Shown here: positions 32,975 to 44,900 of the stretch, in pieces
Numbering within the stretch: the first letter of the stretch is position 1
Layout of the letters: the number at the start of each line of letters is the position of its first letter
Assembly (NCBI GenBank): GCA_014218235.1
Contig: CM024759.1
Coordinates: 71,898,042-71,962,041 of the forward strand
Direction: 5' to 3'
Origin: Colocasia esculenta
Taxonomy: Eukaryota; Streptophyta; Magnoliopsida; Alismatales; Araceae
DNA: 64,000 nucleotides
Made by a program: the position numbers and the translations under genes
The notes under the pieces: model-generated
The model's database searches: none
What the model was told of the DNA's origin: nothing
What the model saw: the letters and a program-made list of their open reading frames with translations, nothing else

Positions 32975-35900
32975 GTAAGTATTAAGGTTGATCTTTGATG
33001 TGTTCTCTGCGCGATCTGTTTGTCTCCCCATCTCGGGTCCTCGTTGATTAGGACTCTCTGCTTCTTCTTTTCGTTTTGTGTGGATCTTCCTTCTATGTGG
33101 TTAACTTCTCTCTTTCATTTCCTTTTTCAAAATTTATGTGGGTTTTGTCAGGAATCTAGTATTGTGGGTGTTGATCTCTCGGTGTATGGGAATTAGGTGA
33201 GCATTATCCATGATTTCGTTTTAGAATGTCTATGTCTAGGCTAATACATCAAGAAGTAGCTCTGACAGGTTCTCCTAGGCAGAATCTAGTTGAGGAGGGT
33301 AGGAAGTAAGTTGGTATACTAAGAAAAATTTTGTTATGGCGACTGCCCCAGACTTCAAGGTAGCGGAAGCTACATTCTACTTCTATTATTCACATCTTAG
33401 TGAAGAGAAACAATACTATTACCGCTGGGGTCCCGCACTTGGAATTCAACACTCTGGAGCACAAGATATATGTCTTGTTTCTGTGTTCAATCGACTTTAT
33501 TATTGCCTTTCAGCGTGCCTGTTTGTTGTTGAACGTTTTGCTGATGCGGCTGTTCACATGCCGCGAGCCTGTGTCTACCTGGTTATTTTTCTTTGTCAAG
33601 AGTCTTCAGATTAAGACAAACTAGATTGGGTATGCATAAATCACAGAGATCTTTATGCTTATTAATTGATCTGAAAGAGTGTTGCACCCATGCTCCAGTA
33701 AGAAGAAAATGAATCAAGCAGATCTGCACTGAAGTTTGTATTCTTCTCCCGTACATAAGTTATTGGTATATCACCATGTTTATTGCAGTTGGAGTATATC
33801 TCAGTTGGTATTGGGGTGGGGTGGTTTAGGGGGAGCCCAGGATTCGAACCTGGGCCTTTACCAAAAAAAAAAGGAAAAAAAAACTAAAGAAACATATCAG
33901 TGACCCATTAATTAGATCCATTAATGTTGAGGTGACAGTGTGATGGGAATCGTAAAGCTACACCAAAGGAGCCATGGGTCATTTGTCTATTTTGTTTGGC
34001 CCATTAGAGGCCCACTTGATGTAAATTTCTCTTTTAAAACTTTATGTATTTAAAAAGGGATATTTTGATCTTTTGGGCCCTTGGTAGGTGAAAGGGGCCA
34101 TGTGGCCAAAATATTTTGTATGGCCCATTTAGGTGCCATTTAGCATTTCCTATTTTTATGTATTTTCTTTGGCTTTTATTGTACATTTAAGGAGATGGGC
34201 ATTTTGGTCAAGTTGTGAGCCCATCCCTCTCCTATATGTATCTCCCGTATCCCCACGGATGTGGGGGACAGACTTTGAAAAAAAAAAATCAGAAAAGACT
34301 TGTTTCGGCGGAAGCCAATTCCTGTCTCCCTCCCTCCTTCCCGACTCCTCTCCCCTCCTCCGGTGGATTCCGGATTTCCTCCATCCTTCCCCTGCTCCGG
34401 TGGACATCCGGACTTCGTCCTTTCCTCCCTCCCTCGTCGTCCCGCATCAGTCTGGTATCAGAGCATCCTTCGATCCCCCCTTCTATCTTCCCCGACCATC
34501 TCTTTCTCTCCCGGTCATCCCCCCCATCTTCCAGTCCTCTCTCTCTCCCTGTTCTCTCTCTCTTGCTCCCGGACCCCCCTGCACGAGCTCACCCCCTCCC
34601 TGCTTTCCCACTCTCCCGGTTCCCCAGTTCCCCCTCCCATCGGCTCCCTCCTCCATCTCCGGAACCCCGCCCCGAGCTCCCCCCATTTCCAAAAGCCCGC
34701 GCAGGCGAACCCGCGCCACCCTCCGCCTCCTCCCGCTACCCCCGCTCTCCCCGCGACCCCCCCCCCCATCGCTGAACTCCCTGCACACGGATCCCCCTCT
34801 CGCCGCAGACACCCCCCCCCCTCCACCGCGAACCCCCCCTCCGTACCCGGGTCAAGCCCGCTCCCGGTCCCCCCTCCACGGTCGCGCTCGGGACCCCGCG
34901 CCAGGCGCGCCGGGGTCTCCTTCTCCCCCGCGCCGGACGCGCCTGGGCCCCCTCCGCACCATCTCTCTCCCTCCCGCGGTGTCGTCCCCTTCTCTCCCTC
35001 CCTCCCCATCGCCGGAACAACCCCCCGCGCAGAACCAAAGAAGAAGGGAAGAGAAGAGGAGCCGCCGTCGCCTGGTTCTCCGCCGCTGTCGCCGGCTCCG
35101 CCAGCAACCCCCGCGAACGCCGCCCCGGCCCGCGCCAGCCCACCCCGCCCCGCAGCCGCTCCGCCGGCAGCCACCCTCGCCCCGCAGCCGCTCCGCCAGC
35201 AGCCGCCCCGCGGCCCTCCCTCTCCATCCCTTTCCGTCTTCTCTCTACGCAACGCAGGAGGGGGGATAAAAAAAGAGGACCGCGAGCCGGGTCGAGTCGG
35301 TTCGACCCGGCCCGCCACTGTAGCCGGTCCGCTACAGTGCTCAGGCGGTGCACCAGATCTCTTATCGCACCGCCAGCGTGGAGGACTCGTCCGAGCTTGG
35401 TTTGACGAGCCGTTCGCGTCATTGTGATCGTCTCGACGAATTCCACCCATCAGCGGCTCGCGCCCTGCAGCAGTCCCCCTAACTCTACACTATTGGTCTC
35501 AGTCTGGGTAATCTCTTACACATATGCAACATGTATTTTAGCTTTCTCGTCTGTCTACCAAATGAGAAGCTGACAAAAATAGTACTCGATGAGGAGCATC
35601 AAGACAATTATATTTCTCAGGCTATTGTTGATAACTTATTGCAAACTGGGGAGATTATTGTTGATGGTGATCAGGCTTTTATAGAGTTTCATCTAAATTT
35701 TTTAGACAAAACTCAGATGAAATCAGTTAAATATTTTGATGGAGCATGGTGCACTATTGATCCCTCGAGACCATACATTACTTTGGGAAAAGAGTGGTTG
35801 GAAAAGCGACATGTTGTTATTGACTCAACCCAGTCTAGGTGTATTATCCAGCCACCACATTTAGCAGGAAAATTCTCTTTTCCCAAGTATATTTCGCCTA

Positions 35901-38900
35901 TTGCCAAGCCTGTGCTTCAAGAGAAGACTGTGATTGATGAAAAGTCATTGGAGTTGGTGACTATTCCTGATCGTGTATGTGTGAAGACTGTTTTTGTTGA
36001 TGTCTGGGATCAAGACTTGTTCGTCGCATCTGGACTTCATTTGATATGTGATGATGTATTTGAGATAAGCCTGTCATTGACAACAATCAGCGACTTGCAA
36101 GATTTTACGAGAGATCAGTGTCATTTTGATATGATATGGTGCGATCTTGAAGCACACATTCTACGCAGACTGCAACTTGTCAGAAGGTATACTGGTTTGG
36201 ATATCCCTACGGCGACTTTGCTAATACATGACTTTGTTATTCCGCTATTTCTTGTATGGATATTGCGGCATTTCAAAACTCGAGGACGAGTTTTCTCGAA
36301 CCAGGGGAGAATGATGGGAATCGTAAAGCTACACCAAAGGAGCCATGGGTCATTTGTCTATTTTGTTTGGCCCATTAGAGGCCCACTTGATGTAAATTTC
36401 TCTTTTAAAACTTTATGTATTTAAAAAGGGATATTTTGATCTTTTGGGCCTTGGTAGGTGAAAGGGGCCATGTGGCCAAAATATTTTGTATGGCCATTTA
36501 GGTGCCATTTAGCATTTCCTATTTTTATGTATTTTCTTTGGCTTTTATTGTACATTTAAGGAGATGGGCATTTTGGTCAAGTTGTGAGCCCATCCCTCTC
36601 CTATATGTATCTCCCGTATCCCCACGGATGTGGGGGACAGACTTTGAAAAAAAAAAATCAGAAAAGACTTGTTTCGGCGGAAGCCAATTCCTGTCTCCCT
36701 CCCTCCTTCCCGACTCCTCTCCCCTCCTCCGGTGGATTCCGGATTTCCTCCATCCTTCCCCTGCTCCGGTGGACATCCGGACTTCGTCCTTTCCTCCCTC
36801 CCTCATCGTCCCGCATCAGTCCTTTCCTCCCTCCCTCGTCGTCCCGCATCACAGTGCACACTTTTCTGCTTTGTGGTAAGTATATATGTCCATATCCTGT
36901 ATTTTCTTCCATTGAACAAATAAGAAACAGATAAGCAAGTTGATTGAATGAGAGCATGCTGTTTTGCAATGATAAATTTGGAATTCTAAACAGCTTGTGA
37001 AGCTCCCTTCTCATGTTTTGCTGGATGATCCTCCTGTACATGTATAACTTTTTAGAATGTATGTGTGACATGTGGACCTTCTTCTGCTCAATGCTTAAAA
37101 CACAATGGGAATGCTTTCTGAAATGTAAAAGTTTTTATTGGTTATTATGTCTTATTTAATTTCCTGTAGATCCTGCTTCTTGTCTTGTTCAAGTTTGTAT
37201 GTTATTCTAAATTGTTTTGAATAAGAATTAACTGAAAAGCTGCCCAATTGATCAGATTGTCCAATTCTTAAAAGCAGATTCACTTATCTTGCCATCAATG
37301 CTGCTCCACATTCCCTCCCCACTTCCAGAGAAAAGTTAAATGGCAAACTGATAATTAGCCCTTCCCATCTCGTTCCTGTTCACATTTCCATCCGCATTCT
37401 ATGTTTCTGTGGACCAATTTCATAATTTTACTTGTTCTTCATATAATAAATTATTTGAAGCGGGTAAAATACACACACTGTGCTTTAAACATCCTATCAT
37501 GTTGTCCTTTGGAATTTGGCCCCTGAGCTATCCTATCATGTTGCCCCATCACATTTTTCAGTCAGTGCCTATTTTCCAGGATATTACATTTAAGGCACGG
37601 CATAAATGTATTTAATCCTAGAGAGAATGGCTTATACTCAATTCTAGTTTCTGATATGCAGGTCTTTGCCAGGTGTAGATTAGGTAGGTGATGTAGGTCC
37701 TTGCTTCTTTGCAGGCGGGTCAATGTCTATCTTCTCCTTTTGACATGTTTCCATATTTTCCACTTAAAAATCTTTTCATTGAAACATCTGAAGTACACCC
37801 CTCCTGTCACTGAACCATCTTTTTGACTCTTTCACTAACCCTCCACATTTTACCAGCTATGGTGTCCTGTGAATGGCTTGTTCATGTGTTTTACACTCCT
37901 CTCCTGAAGCTATTCATTCTCATTATGTGCAACTATCATATCCTGAGTGCCAAGGGAATTCTTATGAAGACCAGAGGATAGGGAAATTGTAATGTACAAG
38001 TAGGCCTTTGTTGGAGCTGTAGGCGTATGACGATGAATGCTATACTGCTAGTTCTTTTGTCATATGCTTTGTCTGTTAGGACGATTGTAACTTTTGTTCC
38101 CGTTAGAATATCCCACATAAGTGGGGAATAAAATAAACCAATCCCTTAAGGTTTTGAGTTGGATGGGTCAATCCAATAGCTTCAAGATGGGAATGATATG
38201 GGTTGCACATCCCTTGTTTATTGTGATTTATGTGTCAGAGTTTACATTGGCTTCCAAATGGGGGGGCATATTAGGATAGTTCCAGATTGAGAAGGGTACA
38301 CTGACTGCTAAGGTTTTGTGTTGGATGGCTAGTCCTATAATTCTAATATGGTACCAAAGCCCATGGTTGTAATTTGGGCCTTGCAATCTGGGATAATATG
38401 TTCGCATGACAAAGCCTTTGGTGGCCTGCATATAAGGGGTTATATTAAAATAGACCCACATTGGAACAAGAGGCAAAATTAGATATTCTTATGGTAATGG
38501 TGCCTCCTTCAGTCTTCACTCAATGCCTTCGGGTTTTGAGATTAATTACCCAGCCCAATTTAACAAAGTTTATTGTGGTGTTATGGTCCTTTGCTAAAGT
38601 TCAGGTCACATACCTCATGTTTGTCATGGTCCATGTGATAGAGCTTAAATCCGCCTGCATGTGAGAGGTCACATTAGAAAAGGGACAAAATTACCATGCA
38701 CATACAATACTTGAACACTCTTCACTCAATGCCTGAAGGATTAGATTATGATAGCCCAATATGATGTCAGAGTCTATGTTTATGATCAGGGTATGCACCT
38801 TCTGATTGTCTTAGCTGATGTAACAGAGTCTAACCCAGCATGCACGTGAGAGCGTATTTGAAGAATAGTCCCACATCAAGTTGAAACCAAAATAAGTCAA

Positions 38901-41900
38901 GAATAATTTACTGTCTCTCTCCACTGAATGCGTTTGAAGTTCTAAATGTGATGACCAATCCAGTAATTTCAACAGTTCCTATGCTGAATAAGACTATAAT
39001 TAAGATGGGTTACTCATGCTGATCAAGGAATCTTCTTTCTCTGGTGGACGGGAAGCATTTTCCTACAGAAGTCATTGGACTTCGGTTGGTTTCTTCACTA
39101 TTTTAAGTCCTAATGAATTCTGATTTTTAGCATGCACAACATGTATGCGTTGTTTTTCATTCCAAGTTATACAATCTATACCACCAACTTGTCAAAAAAA
39201 AGGTTATACAGATATAATATATTTTCATGCTACAGCACAAACTTTGTGAGGAATCTTTGTTCATGCCATATCAGATGTTGTCTGCATTGTTTAGTTGTGG
39301 TTACAGATGGATATTCTATGTTTACTTGCACAACATTATAGTGGAAGACACATTTCAAAAAAAAAAAATACATCATAGTGGAAGACATTATCCCAGACTC
39401 ACCGTTTCCTTTTCTGTTACCCCCATTCTTTGGAACTATCGTTCGAGACATTGGAAGGCTGTTGGTACTGATTATGTGAAACAAAAAATTTTCATGTCTG
39501 ATATACCTTTCTTCTTTTGTATGGAGGGGATCACAATTGTAATTTTGTATGTGGGGGATCCTTTTGGGTGTTTGCTGGCTTGTATAGGGGCTTTGGGTGG
39601 CTATACCTTTTGGGGTTAAACTTTTTGGGCTCCTATACTCGTACATTCTTCCTTTTCTTTCAATATAATTGTGGTACTACCCACTTTCAAAAACAAAACA
39701 AAAAACCTTTCTTCTTGTACTTTAGTGTTTTAGAATGTCATAATTGTAGCATTCACCTTAAACATCTTCCAAATTCTTGGATTTGACTGGTTTTGGTATA
39801 TATCCCACTCTACCAGGTCTATGTGAATCTTACTTTAACATCCTGGACAATAATATGGTTCAAGGCTTTCCATTGCAAGAAGAAGGCTACATTCTATTGG
39901 AAGAGAAGGATGATACCTTTTTGCCTGACACTTCTCCAAGCAGGGCCCCTCAACCATATATTCCTCTTCTTGCACCTTCACCTTTGGGACCTTTCTCGAA
40001 TAACATCATTCCCAAGTTATCAGGTTTGCCTTCTTAATGTTAACTTGATTTAATATTCAAGTCAGGTACATCATTTTTCTGAGTCAAATTCCTCCTTTCA
40101 GGTCTTTGTAAATTAAAATTTTCTGCTGCTGAAAGTATGATGAGAACAACTGCAATTGATTGTTATCAAGCCTTTGCTCCTTTTCTGGCTAATGTAATCT
40201 GCTGCCCACAATTGCATGCCACACTTGTGATTCTTGTTGGACAATCCAGTAAAGAAACTGGGTTACTTGCTTTGGATGCAACCCATGCAAATCACTGCCT
40301 ATCAGACATCCAGCAAATTCTTGTAAGCCAGGGTGCAAATAGTAGCCTTGCAGATATTTGCTCGGTACACCCTTTGAATCTCACAGAAGGCGCCTGTCCT
40401 GTCAATGATGTCAATGGAGTTGAAAGTGCTGTGGACTCTTCTAAACTTCTGGCAGCCTGCAAAAAGGTGGATCCTGTGAATGAGTGTTGCAGCCAAATTT
40501 GTCAGAATGCTATACTTGAAGCTGCTAGAAAAATTGCATTAAGAGATGGTGGCCTACCCAGTGCAGATGGTGCTCGTATGTTGCCTGAGCATTTCTCCAA
40601 GATTGATGACTGCAGGAACATAATTCTTAGATGGCTAGCTAGTAGACTTGATCCATCATCGGCAAAACAAGTACTTAGACGGATTTCTAACTGCAATATA
40701 AATAGAGGTAAAAGTTTTGAGTAACCTTTTGAAATTTTTTTATAGAAGAAAAAAATATACACCCAGAAAACTGATTTCAAGTGGTGATATCTCTCTATTT
40801 TTAGAAAATTACATGTGCTTCCTCATTCATGCAGACAAATTTTCTAATTTAGTGTATGTAGTGCTTTTCTTCACTAGGCTGCACTGACTGGATAAGCTGT
40901 GATACCACAAGAGAAAAAGAAATATATAGCTTTAAATATCTCTTTTCGATCTACCTAGAGAAACAATTCTTTTTTAGAAAGCATTATACTTCTTTTAACT
41001 ATTAACCATTGGAAACATGCAATGGACTCATTTTATGAATTGAAACTGTTCGGTGGAATGAGGAAAAATAATTATCATCTTTGCCATCGAGGGTCTCTTG
41101 ATAATCATTTGGTGCATTAAAAGTTGGGGCTGGCAATGGGTTGAGCTGCTTGAGTTTGTCTTGGCTTGGTACATTTGATTTAACCAAATGAGCCAAGCTG
41201 AATGGTCAATTCAGCCTCAGTTAGCTACTGAGAGCATGGTACTAACTAACATGGAATGCAAAATCGGGATCGGCCGATTCAGATCAGAATCATGGGGCTC
41301 CCAATCCGATTCAAGGGTGAGAATGCCAATCCTCCCGACTCTATGTAGAATGTGGACGGAATTGGCAGTATTGGGCTGGATTGGCTGATCCCGGCTGATT
41401 CTGGGCCGACCCGATCCGGTTCTGGATCGGGATCGGGGGGTCCAATCCTGTAACCCGATCTGATCTGGAATTTTGTGAGTACTGAAAACTGGCTGAACTG
41501 AACTGTGACAGCATGAACTTGATTAGAATTGGCTGGGTTCTTATGGGCAATGAACCACCAGACAAAATGGCCTTAGAATCAGAATGGGAATTGCCTGGGA
41601 CTAGTCCAAAGGTTTTAATTCCTCGCATGAGGAAATTGAATGAGGTTGGCTCGTTTGTCTAACAGTCCAGATTGATTTAATAATATTGGATTTATTTATA
41701 GTTCAGTTTTTATTGGGGGTGGGACTGCCTCTTGACTAGAAGTTGAAGCTCAAATATTCAAAAATATTGGATATTCTTGTGTTTCATGCTTAGAACTTGA
41801 CCTGTGTTTCATGGGCTTGAGTCTTGCTTTGTTGGACTTCCTAACAAGCCAGAGTCAAGCTGCGCTTGAGCCATCTGAAGTCAGGTTGACCTGAGATTGG

Positions 41901-44900
41901 CCTCATGTTAAGGGTTCGAATCAAGTTCGACCAAGTCTGGAACCCGCAAAGCTTGATTTGGCTAAGTTTCCCACCTATCAAAAGTTGTAAGTTTTTAAAA
42001 ATATTCCATTTGAGCTAAAAACTGAACTGTATGTCTTTTCACATGGGCTTTCATAAATTCCAAGTAATGCCAGAGTTAGCAAATTTGGTGTGTTTCATTT
42101 GTCAATATTTTGTGTTCTCATTCACTTACATATTTTACATTCCATGACATATATGCTGCATTTCTTTTGTTACAGTGTGCCCGTTAGTTTTCCCCGATGC
42201 TAAAACTGTTGCAAGAGACTGTGTGGATGTGATTGGGAATAGGACTGCATGCTGCAATACCGTGAATAATTTTGTGTCGCACTTGCAGAAGCAAAGTTTT
42301 ATTACTAATCTTCAGGCATTAGATTGTGCTGCAACATTTGGTCTTCAGTTACAGAGGATGAATATAAGCACAAATGTGTACAGCCTTTGTCACATAACCC
42401 TAAAAGATTTTTCACTACAAGGTTTGTCGTAGTTTGCCTTGTTAATCATTGAATATCAAATTAAATGTGATCATCATCTCCACAGCTATTTGCTGACTCC
42501 ATTTCCTGTTTCTGTTCTTGTGTTTTTGTTGGTGATGCAATTTGCAAACGGTAACCAGTTGGCATACAAGGTGATATTTCTTCTCTACTTTTAGCATATT
42601 ATTTTTATTGTAAAGTTATTGATATTTATATGTTTCTCCTTAACTGATGACTTCATTTGGTAACAACATAAACTTGACAATGTGTATGAGAATGTTTTCA
42701 TCACAAGTCTGTGAATCCAAATATCGTTTATCAATAGCCAGGTTTTCATCCAACATTTACACTGAGTTAGCATTTGCTAGAAGTACATAGAAATCAACTT
42801 TAGAATTTAGATATAGGCTAAACTCTGTCTGAAGAAATAATTGCCCCAAAAATCATTGGACTTTTAGGATTGAATTATTGGAAGCAACATAATGGAATAA
42901 ACCTTGTGTCAAGATGCCCCCTATCACTGAACTTTTGGAATGAATATGCAGTGATGTTTATGCAGAAATGTTCGTTGCTTTAAACTGAGTGAAGAAGTAT
43001 TAATGTAATTTTCTTCCTCAATTTCGGTTGACAGTGGTGCTTGAGGCAAAGAAGCTATATCAAATTGCTTCTTGCATGATTGTGATGATCATCATTTGCT
43101 AGTCAATCAAGTTATTTTGGAGATTATCTGTAAGGCAGAAGTAATTCTGTATTGTCGAGTCCAATGTATTTTCCACATCAGTTAGTTGGAGCTTTTCAGA
43201 CCAGGAGGGTTATGATTTTATGAACCTTCTAGTCAAATGTTAGTTGAAGTTATTAGTCAGGTTGCATAATTCTCATGGTTTAGTGATTGATCCAACTTGG
43301 ATACTCAGAGAGTTTATACTAGTAAGATACTTAAAGATTACTATCTGAACTTCTTGTATTGCAAAGTTAATAAATAAATTAAGATACAATATGGTGAATG
43401 AAAATATAAAAATATCCATATGCATTTTTTGTATGCTAATGAGCTGCTATTTTCTGTATGTTGTGCATAATTAATGACATGCCTATCAACGTCATCCAAC
43501 ACGTATGACATCATATTTAAATACAGTTGTATATTGAACACATGATTCTCCTTTTAATATCCACTTGGGTTCTTTATACATTGTATATGAATGAAAGTGT
43601 TGCTTTTCACTTTTGTGAAATTTTGCCCATGTAGAAAGATCAAATCCCCTTAAGCATCACATACTCCTAGAATATCTTCACTATTTTTCCATCATCCATG
43701 ACAATTATTTTTATGCCACATTTCAAAAAATATATATTTTCATGTCATGACCTCACGATGTGGGTTCATTTCTTTTTTAATGTACTTGTACCAGAGTCGG
43801 GATGCCTGCTGCCCAGCCTGCCCTCAGATGCAACATTTGATCAATCCTCAGGGGTTAGCTTTACTTGTGACCTGAATGACAATATTGCTGCTCCTTGGCC
43901 CTCTTCCCAATCATCATCGTCTTCTTCCTGCAACAAGTGTATGTAACGATTGCTTGTACTTTATACCTTCTTCATTCATTATTCTTTTTTGAACAGGATG
44001 ACTAGACTTTTATTCACAAAAAGAAACATTCAAGATATAACCATGTGATGATCAACCATGACATTTTATGCATGCATGATTTACTGGTCTTGCCATACCA
44101 AATCTTGTGTGTGTTCACTTGGAAATAGTACTTTAGAGTTTAGAGCTTACTAACTTTTATTTACTTGTAACAATAATTGTTACTCTGGTGCACTATTGTT
44201 TATTGCTTGAAGTGTTTCATTGTAACATTAGTTGCTTCATAATAACATGACAAAGGGTGCATGCTTTATTTTAGTGTGTGTGTCGCAGTAAGTTAATCAA
44301 CTTCAAAAGCATTGAAAATGGTTTTCAGGCTTCTGAGAATTTCTGGAGATAACCAGTTTGTCAGTTGCAACTTGCAAAGTGTGCATGTAGCTACAAAATG
44401 GACTCTCGAATGTGAATTTTACACAATGGCCCTCACCCATTATGCCTGCACAAAAGTCACAAAAGCCGGGGTTTATGCACAACCCCTGCCAACACAGCCA
44501 GTGCGCTTTGATGGGCCCATGCGCCCCACCACTATTAGTGCATGTGGGACTTACAAGTCTCCACCATGGCAGCTGTTGGTGGTATATTATGCAAATAGAG
44601 TGAGAATCGGCTTCCCCATCTTTTGTATTCTGCCTTCCTCTTCTATGAGCTGGAGCTTCCTTTGGTAGTCTCTATTATTTCATGAGAGTTGGGGACCAGG
44701 GGCCTGGGTTAGATTTTTTTTTTTTGGCCAAAATCCCGCCCGATCAGCCATTCTGATTGTTTGCTTATTTCCAACAATATGCAAGGGTGAAAAAGGTATT
44801 TTCTTTTGCTGACTCAGCATTGTTGATTGTTTTCTGGCACTTTTATAATTCAGGCACAGAGCATTATTGTCTGGCAGAACATCTGTAACAACTCAGGATG

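Larger units (their letters stand above)
33941..36851 (+). mobile_element. Non-autonomous LTR retrotransposon (LARD-like) in intron 1, 5-bp target duplication
   Basis: Complete element with LTRs at 33,941-34,449 and 36,312-36,851, a tRNA-Met primer site after the left LTR and a purine tract before the right LTR. It is flanked by the perfect 5-bp duplication CAGTG (33,936-33,940; 36,852-36,856). The internal region is only about 1.9 kb and encodes no RT or integrase, so it depends on other elements. It lies in the same orientation as the host gene. The LTRs are nearly identical apart from small indels and a 33-bp duplication in the right one, indicating recent insertion. Confidence 0.9.

Noticed and set aside
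33790..33862. Possible tRNA or SINE with ATCTCAGTTGG and GGATTCGAACC
   Set aside because: The A-box-like and B-box-like matches are on opposite strands, so they cannot form one pol III promoter; no cloverleaf by eye.
34133..35450. Long proline/arginine-rich ORFs (up to 378 codons) on both strands
   Set aside because: C-rich low-complexity sequence inside the LTR element; several frames open at once, no domain, and they start inside the LTR.
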